A stretch of DNA of 23,515 nt from Hypsibius dujardini. Taxonomy: Eukaryota; Tardigrada; Eutardigrada; Parachela; Hypsibiidae. Location of the stretch: NCBI GenBank assembly GCA_001579985.1, contig LRSR01001912.1, positions 1 through 23,515 of the forward strand. Direction: 5' to 3'. Each line of letters starts with the position of its first letter. Within the stretch, counting starts at the first letter, position 1. The translations under genes and the position numbers were made by a program. Under the pieces are notes generated by a model, which saw only the letters and a list, made by a program, of their open reading frames with translations, was not told the origin of the DNA and ran no database searches. Below are positions 10,903 to 21,410 of this stretch, piece after piece.

Positions 10903-11822
10903 TTGTCTGTCTATTTGCTTATTTGCTTGTCTGTCTGTCTGCCTGTCTGCCTGCCTGCCTGCCTGCCTGCCTGTGTATAATATAGATGTGTTTATCTGTT
11001 TGTTTGGCTGACTGTCTGTAGTGAGTTGAACTGTCTGTTTTGCCCCACTGCATGTGTTTTTCCTTACCAGTATGCTTCCGAAAATGCCGAGTCAGCTCGT
11101 CCGACCGCGCGAAACGCCAGTCACAGCCGTCCCACGAGCAGGCGTATGGTTTTTCACCTGATAATAGACAAACGTGCGTCACGTTGATGATACCTTATCG
11201 CATCGGTCAAAAAGATTTCATGCCGACCGGCTGGCTATACGATATACTGTGTACATATGTACCTGTGTGGGTTCTGATATGAGCCTTGAGATGGGATGAC
11301 TTCTTGTACATCTTGTTACACTCTATGAAAGCAGATACAAGCATGAATAATTTTGGCGATGCAATCTAATTAATAAACAAGCAGGGCGTGGGCTTGGTTG
11401 AGGCAACCGGATAGATTTAGGTCGAGGGACCGGAATATAGAGTGACATACCGGGAAAGCTGCAAGCGTAGGAGCGGCGAACATCCATCTTGTCATCGAGA
11501 TCCGGACAGGAGGTGGGCGACTCGCCGTTCGGTGTGGGTGTGTAGCCGGTGATGCAGTCCATCAGTCGGGTGGAATGAACGTGGTGAATGCGGCTGGTCG
11601 GCGATGACATCTCCAGCGGCTGCATCAGCTGGGGGAGATCGTCCATTCCGGCTGGGTTGAGGACGAAGAGGGGTGGGTTCATGCGTTGGCGCATGAAGCT
11701 AACCGGACTGGCTCTCGGCGACCCTGCGAAGATAATCGGTCCATATCAGCTTATACCGTTCTGTACTTATGTCTGTCTGTCTGTCTGTTTGTCTATCTGT
11801 CTATCTGTCTATCTGTCTGCCT

Positions 11823-11865
<43 letters not shown>

Positions 11866-12955
11866 TGTCTGTCTGTCTGTCTACCTGCCTGCCTGCCTGT
11901 TTGTCTGTCGTCTGTCTTACCAGGTTGACTGTGAGGGTGAGCAAAGAATCTCTTCGTCGGTGTAGACATATTGCTGCGCGACGACTTTATCGGACTCCTC
12001 GATCGGGGCGGATGGCGTTCGGTCGTACCGTGTCGGATGACTGACGCCCGCATGCAGGACAAGTCAACAGGTTGATCGTGACTGTCTGGATCCGGTTCCG
12101 GTTCGTCATCGTTTCGTCCGTAGTCCAAATCGTCCATGTCTTCCTCCATGCCTTCCTAAAAAAAACGAAAACCCCCGAAATCAAATTAAACCTTCGAATG
12201 GGTTCAAGACGCAGGTGAACTGCAAATGAGAGACACGCCCCTTCGGGGTTAAGTAAGCCAACAAACGAATGCTAATCATGCTATCATGCTGTCAATCACA
12301 GCAACTACTACACAGACATACACACCCACGTCCGGTTCGATGCATAGTTCGTACTCACTGCTGTACACTACTCAACATGTATCGCACGGTGAAAACGCCC
12401 TCAAGACTCAAGTATGGCACGATAAAGGCAACACTCTCTTACCATCGGATAATGCCGGTCCTCCTCCTCCTTCAGACAGTTCTCCGTGCGGCCTCGCGCC
12501 AGGTGGTCCAGATCGCGATGAATGATGTCGCGGATTTCGTCGGCCGACGCTTGGACGGTGTACTTGGTCTGGAAGATTGTCCGGCCGTCGTGGTCCGTCA
12601 ATCGAAACTCCTGCAAGGCAGAGAGGAATGAAATCTCGGTTCAAAATCTCTGATTCACTGGTTCCGAATTTCCGTCCTACGCCCAGTTTCACAGTACTAT
12701 TATTGCTAACTTAGAAGAACTTGTAAACAAGTAAAAATACGTGAAAGTCCAGACAGTTGTTGAGGGCGGTTCCGGCAATTTACTGCGTCAGACATCTAAC
12801 AGCCAGATATGCAGGCAGGCAGAGAGATGAATATTTAGTCAGTCAGTCCAACAAGCAGACAGGAAGACAAGCAAACAGACAGAGAAAAACAGAGAGACAG
12901 ACAACAGACAAACAGACAAACAGTTAGGCAGGCAGGCAGGCAGACAGGCAGACAT

Positions 12956-12995
<40 letters not shown>

Positions 12996-15824
12996 TCAGA
13001 CAGTCAGACAGACAGACAAACAGATAGACACATAGGCAGACCGATAGGCAGACAAACAAACAGATAGACAGACAGGTAGGCAGGCAAGCAGCCTTACCAA
13101 GAACTTCCTCTTGCAAAACTTCATTGCGGGATAATAAATCCGAAACAAAAACGGCAAAAACGGCAAAAACTGCTCCGGCAACACAGTAAAAATATATCGA
13201 ATCGGGAATTCCCGCTGAAACTCGTTCGCAAAATAAATCTCACGCTATCAACCAGCAGCTGATCTCGACTGACAGCCAAGCCGGTCATAAAAGAGTAAAA
13301 GGAGCTCCTCAAAAGTTATGATTCATACAGATGCACAATCGCAGCACGCAACAACACCCACAATAAAACTGCCAAATCAAAACTGCAACTATACGTGCGA
13401 GCACGCGAGAATGAGCGAAAGTGCATGCACACTGGAAAGAAGGCAACACCCCGGTCACATACGCACACACACACACGTGAAACGGTGATGAAAGTCAAAA
13501 CTGGAAATAGTCCGCCCGCCCGTCACACTAAACCCCGATATAATGCCGAGGTGAGGCCGGTTGACGCCCCAACTTATAGTCCGCTTCACAGCTTGCCGTA
13601 CGTACCGGTACAATCATACGTCTGTCTACTCAGGAAGGATACAGACAAGTACGAAGTACAGACAAGTATTGACCCCACCCAACCGGACACACAATTCTAC
13701 ATGCACTAATCACCCCCCCCCCCCGAGGTCTCATAGACAGAATGTATTGTACCACGCCCAGTTTCCGCATTTCCACTCAAAACGAGACATCAGGTACTAT
13801 TAAGTCACTCTCACTATATGTACAGACACATATTTGTACTTCATTTAAGGTACGCCTTTGATCAGCCCCTATATCACCCTTCCCCCCCCCCAGAAAAGCT
13901 GATAAGCTCGAATTAATAATCAAACAAGAAAATTCTTCGTTCATTGAAATTTAGAGGCTTTTCAAATAACAATTGAGCATGCAGCGACTACATGTCTGGA
14001 TTTATCAGTATTGGAGTATATATGTATCCTGCACCAATAAACGTTGGTGACTGATACAGACAGACAATACACAGGGATCTTTTAACTTTAAGGTGCCTCT
14101 CTTTCAAGTCTTGGGGGGCGAGATAGGCGGTCACACAATGATGTGACGTCCGTTGGCGGGGTTCAGGCAGGTCCTCACTGGTACCGAGGCCCCCAGGTAA
14201 AGACAATGTCAAGGCAGACACGGGGCGTCATCATGTCTGAACTGTTGAATTTCGCTTGTAAAGGCGGCACGGCATGAGATAAACATGAGACGATTATGAC
14301 ACTACTGTTTGCACTTTTCGTTATTATTTGCCTTGGAGGAGGGAGGGAGGCATTGTTTGGTGTAGTCAAGTTCGTGCCATGCCGTGCTGGGGTGAGTACT
14401 ATGGCGCGACCCTTAAACACGCCCCCGGATGGGCTTGATTCGTAACAGGCATGCCTTGCACTGTAGATGTAATGCGCCAGCGAGAGAGACTGACAGGTTC
14501 CATGAAGGCCGGTTAAGTCAGATATTATTGTTGAGGGTTGAGCAGAGGGTCCTCCGAATTCCGGGGAAAGAATTCCGAGTTCGCCATTGACAAGGAGGGG
14601 CGGTGGCGATGCCAACTTAGCATTGTGCTGTTTGGTACGTGGTATGACCGATGGCGTCACCATACTGTTATGTGTGCTGTCTCCGTGTGGGATATGATAA
14701 GGGCAGGCGGCTTGTGGAATATTGGGGAACATGACGTGCCACTACTCTGACTGGAAGGTCCACCATTACGGAAAGATTCGGCCGGAGAAAACGCGTCGGG
14801 GCGGTCCCTGTGCGAATTTACAGCATGCCGTAGACACTACTGGCAGGCAGACATACATATAGCCAGGCAGGAAGGCAAGCAGAGGGGCAGACATACCAAC
14901 AGACAGACAGACAGACAGACAGACAGAAAGACAGACAGGCAGACACGGACAGACATAGACAGACACAGACAGACAGAGAGACAGATAGACAAACAAACAG
15001 ACACAGACAGACAAGCAGACATGCAGACAGACAGGCACAGTGTGTCGAAGAGGGTTCAAGGCGCTCAAAGATAACGACGAAGACCACGTCGGCAAATCGC
15101 GGACATAATTACGAACATACCCCGTTCACGCGGTAGATTACTTCTCACGTTTCATCCTAGCCGGGCGTCCCGGGCATGTAATCCGGTTCCCGCTGCCATG
15201 AGCTGCTCACTACTATTATCAGAGCGGGGTTGGACGTTGGAGCCCCGACGTGTGAGACCTTGAAACACTCGATCCGCTCCCATCACACCCAACTAATTAA
15301 TCCGGACACCGGACCGGTCGGACAAGCACAGTGATTCGTACGAAATCCATGAGATAATCACGTCGAGGTTCCTCCCGGGGTGCGACAAGAGAAACCTGAG
15401 AGAACCCAGAAATCGCCGGCAAACCACATCGCGTTTCCAACAGAGAACCAGGACATCCCGGGAAGAAACCTTAACCCCTGCCTATCCGACTCCTGTTGTG
15501 TCGCCCACAAAAGGAAGTATGAAAATCCGGGGACAGGCCTCCGGATCCGGCGTACCTAATGTGTGCTTCACCCTGTAGATACGCGAGACCTCAGAGACGG
15601 ATTCCTGCTGACACCTGAATCCCTCTCCAAGTGACCCTCTTTTTAGTCAATCAGATCTGACTGGCAGGCAAGCACACCAACAGACAGACAGAGCGGCTAC
15701 AGACAGACAAGCATGTCAGCAGACATACAGACAAGTGCAATGAGGCATTCAGTCACTGATACAAACAGACAGCCATGCAGATAGACAAACATGTGCAGTC
15801 TACTCGGACGCAAGACAGGCAGTC

Positions 15825-15860
<36 letters not shown>

Positions 15861-17533
15861 GGACAGACATCGATAGAAAATGAATGTTTTTCCAGCTTAA
15901 GCCGTGTTTCCGCATGCGTGATCCTGACAATGCGTGTTTCGGGAACCGACGCAACGTCCACATTTCCGATTATTTTTTCCCCTGACGGTCGGGAAAGAGG
16001 TCGCGCGCTACCTGTGTGAAATAACCCCGCATCGCTATGCAGGAATAATAAGCGAGACCTTAAAAATCTCGGGGAAACACACTGCCGAATTAATACGCGG
16101 TACCAGACAGACAGACCACGCACATTGCACACGCTAGATTTTCCGCCGCGTACCTGGCGTTTAATTAGGCCGCCCTACTAATCGATTCCCCCGCCCGTGT
16201 TCCAAGGTTGTCTGCCTGCCTGTCTGCCTCTGTCTGTCTGTGTATGTATTGGTGTGGCTGTCTGCCTGCCTCCGTCGCACCCTCTCTCGCTCCCTCCCAT
16301 CTCATCCGCGTGGATCTCGAACTGTAGTGTGTATGTCGTTTAACCTTGAAGGGTCGCTGCCTGCCTGCCTGCCTGAACCGGAGCTGGGTCGATCGGCATT
16401 ACGATGTACTGTACTATAGTAGATGTGTCGGCACGCGATAGGCAAGCCAGGGGTGCTCTCCTCTTTCCCGTCCGCCCTCTCTTGGGGATATGACGACAAG
16501 GTCTCGAGAGTACCGCGACGCAAGGACAGACCAGAAACCCGTGCTGCGTGCCTTATTGTGTTAGATCGAGATGCGAGAGGTGTGTGACTGACTGACTGAC
16601 TGTGTGGCGTAGTCCGCCTACACATCCACCACCCCGGTCCCGCCGCCGACCGATCGGTGACCTTGTTTCCGCCCGGGAAACTCTCGTGCTTCGCGGTTGT
16701 ACTCCCACTGTCGGTCTGTGTCTGTTTGTGTTTGAGAGTGTGAGTATGTATATGTATGCCCGAGCGCAATCACTTGACGCCTCCTCCCTTGGGATGATAA
16801 ACGGCGGTCACGAACGCGGCGCTTTCTGCCGGCTCACATGACTTGACCTTCTCCACGGGTTCCATGCGGTGTAGTTTGGAGTCCCGGACTGTTTGAGTCC
16901 GACCCTGGATGTAGAAAGAGAAGAGGCAGGCAGGTAGGTGAGCAGTCAAGCAGGCAGGCAGGCAGGCAGGCAGACAAACAGACAGACAGTCAGGCAGACA
17001 GACAGACAGACAGACACGCACCCAGACGTAGACCACACAGGCAGAAAAACTGATTGAAAAATGTAAGCAGACTTGCAGGCAGACAAAGAACTACATGCAT
17101 ACATGCAGGCAGTTGGATTGCAATTGGATTGGATCAAAATTCCTAGAAACACAGAAAATTCGACAGGCAGGTGAGCAGGCAGACAAACAGACAAACAGAG
17201 AGACAAACCGAAAGGCAGAAAGACAGACAGGCAGACAGACAGACAGGCAAACAGGCAGACACAGGCAGACAGACAGACAGACAGGCAGACACTCTCGGCA
17301 TAAGCAGACATACGAAAGTTTCACTAAATGCCAAAAGTGCTTTCCGGGGACGCCAACGCCGAAGCGATTATGTGATGTCGGTCTTTGCAGGGAAGCAAGC
17401 CGGGAATGCGCAATGAGACTCCGTGTTTCCGTGTCAGAATGGTGGAGGAAACACGTGTCTTAATCCGCTGCTAGTATACTCCCGCTGGCCTAGTCCACCT
17501 TGTATATTCTCGCAACATAAAACAATACAAATA

Positions 17534-17566
<33 letters not shown>

Positions 17567-18951
17567 TGAAAAACAATTCATGATTGCTTGAACTGCGATG
17601 AGCCAATTAGAACAAACACACGAGTATCACATATTCTGCATCACCAAACCGGTTCCACCCTCTCCCGAGGAACCTTCTTCGTCTGTCCGCACGATTGCTC
17701 TAAAGGGCGCCACCGACACATGCTATTGCGAATTCCCAGCAATTCCTCATACCAAACACAACAATTCTGACTACAGCGTACGTGTCCTATTATACAGGCG
17801 GCAGCTTCCGGCTTGCCTGGAATTGTCTGCATTATTCACGCAATTAGGCGCACATCGGGAGGAGGGGAGGAATTCTCTGTCATTCGCTTCAACAAAATTA
17901 TTATTTTACAAATATTTTATAATATTATAATATTGTATATCATTACTATATTATATTATATTTTAGTATATTATTATAGATTATTATTATATTAATGTAT
18001 TTTATCTTATTATGTTAGTTTGTAATAATAATTATTTTACAATTATTTTATAATATTTTTACTATTAATGCTCATGATATATTCAATTTGCACAGTTAAG
18101 ATTTGCATATTTTAACTAAACAGATTAGCGTAAAGCAATTTGGTTTTTCCTCTTATTCGCTTTAAAATAATTATTTTACTAGTGATTTTAAAAATATTCC
18201 ATAATATTTTTACCATCAAAGCTTACGTATTTGCAGACTCCGGATATTTTAATTAAATAGATGATCAAAAAGCGATTCAATTTCTCTTGATTCGTGTCAA
18301 GAACAATTGCAATCCAACCTTGCAATTTTATCTTCTTTTTTTTACTATCGATCAACTTTTATTTATTTGCAAAGTATCGTTTGCATTTTTTCGATGAAAC
18401 ATATAATCGAAAAACAATTTCGCTTTTTGTCTTTCGTTTCAAAAATAATTATTATAAATTTTAAAAATATTAATAATAAATTAATAAATATTTATTTTAT
18501 TTAGTTTTATTGCTTTTTTTATTTGCAAAGTCAACTTTTTGCATATATGTTATAATTTAAACGCAAACAAGAAAGACGTAGTCGCTGTGCAAATCAATAA
18601 ATCAACGGAGCAGTCAATGAATCTCCTGCATCCGACACTACATCAGACCCTCTAAACTGTCTGCGTCCTCCATCCAATTTAGAGTTGCCATTTGTTCTGA
18701 ATGCACATACGCATTTACGCATCTACACTTTGACAATCCGGAATTGTATGCAAAAGCAAGCTGTGCAACGTTATATTTAAATTAAAGCACTAGAAGGGGG
18801 GAATGGAGGAATAAATTTCCGGCTTTTTATTGCAGCGAAAATTCACGTAGAAAAACGGACACAAAACTTGCGGCTCTTGCTAAGTAAAATAATAAACAAA
18901 TGATTTCCTTACCAAGACTTTGTCGGGTAACGTGTCCACGGGATGCATCAT
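10502..18951 (-). CDS. Kruppel-like zinc-finger transcription factor with PVDLS motif
   Basis: Minus-strand exons 18951-18913 (distal start), 12610-12443, 12155-11921, 11723-11451, 11322-11263, 11157-11068, 10796-10746 and 10626-10502 close in phase to 346 residues plus TGA. The N-terminal half has an unrecognised module ([20 protein letters not shown]), then an acidic stretch ([10 protein letters not shown]) and DQPVDLS near residue 98, a CtBP-binding-type repressor motif. A Ser/Pro-rich linker follows. Three C2H2 fingers occupy about 235-315: [41 protein letters not shown] and [20 protein letters not shown]. Finger spacings (C4C, C4C, C2C) and the TGEKP/TGDKP linkers are those of KLFs, which bind GC/CACCC boxes. 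A tail of about 30 residues after the fingers is unusually long. PVDLS suggests the KLF3/8/12 group, whereas the [18 protein letters not shown] finger resembles KLF6/7, so no symbol is assigned. Introns split fingers 1 and 3. Confidence 0.9.
10830..10973 (+). repeat. (CTGT)n/(CTGC)n microsatellite in KLF intron
   Basis: An almost pure CTGT run of about 16 units (10833-10898) grades into TTTGC/TTGC and CTGC units. It lies in the intron between the finger 2 and finger 3 exons. The Cys/Leu-rich ORFs over it are artefacts of repeat translation. Confidence 0.95.
11770..11917 (+). repeat. (CTGT)n/(CTAT)n/(CTGC)n compound microsatellite in KLF intron
   Basis: A compound tetranucleotide array between the PVDLS exon and the Ser/Pro exon. 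Bases 11770-11794 are perfectly complementary, over 25 nt including a TTTG interruption, to 12970-12994 in an upstream KLF intron. Confidence 0.95.
12801..13090 (+). repeat. (CAGA)n/(CAGG)n tract, opposite orientation, KLF intron
   Basis: About 290 bp of CAGA, CAAA and CAGG units, the reverse complement of the downstream CTGT arrays. It lies directly downstream (in KLF sense) of the proximal first exon. Confidence 0.95.
13098..13124 (-). CDS. alternative proximal first coding exon of the KLF gene
   Basis: ATG at 13124-13122 opens MKFCKRKFL and ends in TTG followed by the donor GTAAGG (GT at 13097-13096). The junction is phase 0, exactly matching the acceptor of exon 12610-12443, so it gives a 342-residue form. 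The distal exon at 18913 has the same donor sequence and phase. The frame is open upstream, but 13124 is its first ATG. No acceptor is evident in front, so an internal promoter is the simplest reading. Transcription is not shown. Confidence 0.45.
13395..14838 (-). other. KLF 5' intron / proximal promoter flank, no firm gene
   Basis: Mixed-composition sequence with a CA run near 13464-13476 and C homopolymers at 13713-13724 and 13882-13891. A 185-codon open minus frame lies at 14175-14732 (Ser/Pro/Thr-rich, no recognised domain) and is not called as a gene. Confidence 0.5.
14839..15036 (+). repeat. (CAGA)n tetranucleotide array
   Basis: Degenerate CAGACAGA repeats with CAGG and CATA variants, the same family as elsewhere in the KLF intron. 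Cys-rich minus-strand ORFs over it are artefacts. Confidence 0.95.
15037..15658. other. GC-richer intronic segment with no ORF
   Basis: About 600 bp with frequent CCGG/CCCGGG words and no long open frame on either strand. I tested for tRNA B-box-like words and paired stems and found no convincing RNA gene. Nothing assignable. Confidence 0.5.
15659..15872 (+). repeat. (CAGA)n tetranucleotide array
   Basis: Degenerate CAGACAG words that become an uninterrupted CAGA run at about 15820-15868. Confidence 0.95.
16204..16374 (+). repeat. short CTGC/CTGT blocks
   Basis: CTGCCTGCCTGT at 16210-16245 and CTGC units near 16357-16374, in the opposite orientation to the neighbouring CAGA arrays. Confidence 0.85.
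16922..17295 (+). repeat. (CAGG)n/(CAGA)n compound arrays
   Basis: Two blocks (16922-17022 and 17161-17293) of CAGG, CAGA and CAAA units, separated by about 140 bp of non-repetitive sequence. Confidence 0.95.
17534..17564 (+). repeat. (CA)n microsatellite
   Basis: Uninterrupted CA dinucleotides in the KLF 5' intron. Confidence 0.95.
17875..18560. repeat. AT-rich degenerate tandem array, ~140-bp unit
   Basis: Strongly AT-rich block with about five diverged units. Each is marked by a TTCGCTT/TTCGTTTC word followed by AAAATAATTATT, then AATATTTT, then ATTTGCA. Anchor words occur near 17878, 18016, 18151, 18286 and 18432, giving spacings of about 135-146 bp. Confidence 0.6.
18561..18912 (-). 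other. KLF intron segment, nothing assignable
   Basis: Mixed sequence between the AT array and the donor of the distal first exon. No ORF, repeat or RNA feature is recognised. Confidence 0.4.
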
Positions 18952-19147
18952 GAAGCGTCGTGTGTCTGCGGCGCAGGAGTAGATCCGCACCACGTCCGTC
19001 CGTCTAGCAGCAGCAAAATATTGCGGCGACGAAGAATGCGAATCAAAATGCAGTATCACCGGGTCCCTTCAGGCTCCTCACAATTGCCAATACTCCAATG
19101 AATAATCAATCACATCGGGTTGTACTAGTCGAGAGGATTGGGCATTC
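18913..19147 (-). other. distal KLF exon: 5'UTR, uORF and start codon
   Basis: A strong acceptor (TGTGTTTTTTGCAG, AG at 19149-19148) opens this exon, and it ends at donor GTAAGG (18912-18911). It contains a short uORF MPNPLD at 19145-19125, then stops, then tandem ATG codons at 18951 and 18948 starting [13 protein letters not shown]. The second ATG has A at -3. An acceptor-like TAG at 19005-19004 offers an alternative where the exon is coding from 19003 (RTDVVRIYSC...). An exon further upstream is implied but was not identified. Confidence 0.5.
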
Positions 19148-19254
19148 CTGCAAAAAACACAGCAACCGATGTGAACCAAAACGTGGCAGTCAAAACGGAG
19201 AAGAAATAAGGAAAATATGTTTTGCCATTTTTCGTTTATAATGCCAGGCGTATA

Positions 19255-19355
19255 TGTTCATATATGTTCATATATATACATATATACATACACACACACA
19301 TATATATACATATATACATACACACACACATATATATACATATATACATACACGT
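19255..19355 (+). repeat. 30-bp tandem unit of TATATACA/CACACA
   Basis: Roughly three copies of a unit made of ATATATATACATATATACAT followed by ACACACACAC. Confidence 0.9.
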
Positions 19356-19703
19356 GTATGAATAAGGTACATGTACCAGTACTGCAAGACGCTGATTCCC
19401 AAAAATGGGGGAGCAAGAGCAAGCATTGGAGCATTGGGCAAGTACTCTCACACACAGTCACACAGCTGATCGGTGTGTGTCTCGAATAGTGTTGAAGCTG
19501 TCGAGGCAGGCACGAGACAGGGATGAAAAGCCCACGCGAGAGGGCGTGTACTTATTATTACACGCGGGGAGGATTGTGAGAGGGATCTCTCTCTCACTCT
19601 CACTATGCGCACTGTACTAGGGTGTACATTACTTCCGGGGATGTGGTCTCCCCTTCTGTGTCTCGGTAGCGACGATCGTCACGTGTCACATAGAAGGGTA
19701 AAC

Positions 19704-19997
19704 CAGCTGTGGCCAAATTACTTTGAGGGTCGTTGTTTAGGTCTCGGCAAGCCGTGTGGGACATCTGACTTCTTACCTTTTTCTAAGGCGCAGTTGAGCG
19801 GTTTATTGAAAACAACAATTGCACCACAAAGTGATAAATAACATCAGTCACTCAATTACTAATTTTGGTACAGTAATAACAATAAGAATCTTTGAAAGCG
19901 TGCAAGGGTGAAATTGGAAAAATGTGAAACTTTAGTTTGTCCCACACGGCACGCCAAAAGACAAACAACGACCCACAAAGTAACCTCGGCACAGCTG
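19704..19997. mobile_element. 294-bp fold-back element, 60-bp terminal inverted repeats
   Basis: Bases 19704-19763 align without gaps to the reverse complement of 19938-19997 at 48 of 60 positions. Both arms begin CAGCTGTG and contain TTACTTTG, GGGTCGTTGTTT and GCCGTGTGGGACA. The 174-bp interior has no ORF. The CAG-start termini recall hAT-type non-autonomous elements, but the flanking 8-mers differ, so the family is open. Confidence 0.6.
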
Positions 19998-20884
19998 TAC
20001 ACGCGACCACTTTTTCATTTCTCCATTTGCTCTGCGTTAATGTTTTTTTTTCGAATCTGAAAATGAAGTGCAACAGTAGAATTAATTATCTCATGTTAGG
20101 GCAGTTTTGCGATGTCCTAAGATGCTCACCAAGTTCGGCCAAGCGTTGTAGCGATTTTATGCTTCAACATTCAGAAAGCCTGATTTTTATTGATTTCAGT
20201 GATTTTGATTGATTTTTAACTTGAACACCAGAAATCGAAAATGTTTACAAACCTTCACCAGCCCCTATCGTTTTTGTTACTCACCAAACAATTTCAATTG
20301 GATCTGCAAATCTAGAGAGCACAAAATTCCCCATATTTTGAACCATTGCCAAGATATTGATTTCAAAAAAACAGATTTGGAAAAGTATTAAAAATGTGCA
20401 TACACGGTGAAAATTAGCGAGGTGGTCGCGTGCCAGTGTTGTTCTAGTATTGATATTACTGATATTTATATTAAATCAGCAGAGGGTTTTATAACGTTTT
20501 GATGATGCTATATCAGGAAAAATTTGGCTCCTAGTAATAAAAGTATTGACGTCCTGATATTCAGAAGTATTTTATGGATTTTTATTGGTGAATCGATCAA
20601 TCAACGGACAAAATACTATTGAAATTTGAATTGGCCCTAATGGCGTAGCATTTATGAGCGGGATACGCGCATGCGGCATATGTTTGGCTCTATATGACAA
20701 ATTCCCGCTGCATTTCGGAGAAAAATACGATTTTTTTATTATTTTAAAAAGTAGAGTTAATATCAGGCCTTTATAAAGTGCTAAAACAGCACTGGTCGCT
20801 TGTAAATGGTTTACCCCTGTATGTCCCTCTGTGTCGTGTGTCTGTATGAGTCTCTGTGTCGTGTGTGTCGTCCGTGCGTGTAGA

Positions 20885-20889
20885 GCGTG

Positions 20890-20923
<34 letters not shown>

Positions 20924-20938
20924 GCGTACACAGAGGCG

Positions 20939-20973
<35 letters not shown>

Positions 20974-20988
20974 GCGTACACACAGGCG

Positions 20989-21033
<45 letters not shown>

Positions 21034-21050
21034 GCGTACACACACACGCG
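20885..21050 (+). repeat. (CA)n array punctuated by GAGGCGTAC words
   Basis: Three CA runs alternate with paired GAGGCGTACAC/AGGCGTACCC blocks, giving a higher-order period of about 60 bp. His/Thr- and Cys/Val-rich ORFs here are artefacts. Confidence 0.9.
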
Positions 21051-21410
21051 TACACAAGCTTCAACAACAATTCTCTTTCCCGGTGTACTCTATAATTGAT
21101 TCCGGTGAAAGTCAGCCTAATAACTCCTCTACGAAATTGCGCATTATTACAGGGGGCTAGGACACGTGATGCTATTGCACGGTGTGCTGTGGTGATGCTA
21201 ATATTTAAGGCTGATACTGAAAGGCATTACTTTAATTTAGGCGTGGAAATACCGAACGTTTTTTGGGGAACCAAATTAGGGAGCTGAAAATATTTCACGA
21301 ATTCATAAATTGCCATTTCATAAATTGTTTGTCATGCTGCGGAATAACATGTAAATAGCTATTCTGTGTGCCGTTCATATAGCGCAATGCAGAGCATCCA
21401 GGTACGCGCG

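Noticed and set aside
10781-11011. Cys/Leu/Ser/Val-rich ORFs (CLSVCLSVC type) here and over every CTGT/CAGA array
   Set aside because: Direct translation of tetranucleotide repeats, open in several frames and on both strands.
15037-15658. Possible tRNA or small RNA gene in the ORF-free GC-rich segment
   Set aside because: No A-box/B-box pair or cloverleaf could be formed, and no snRNA-like motif was seen.
16302-16769. 155-codon minus-strand ORF in the KLF 5' intron
   Set aside because: Basic, compositionally random, no domain or splice context.
17301-17318. GAAAGTTTCACT resembling an interferon-type response element
   Set aside because: A single half-matching site in an intron with no supporting context.
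20885-21050. Regular GAGGCGTAC spacing as a CRISPR-like array
   Set aside because: The spacers are pure CA dinucleotide, so this is a compound microsatellite in a eukaryotic genome.
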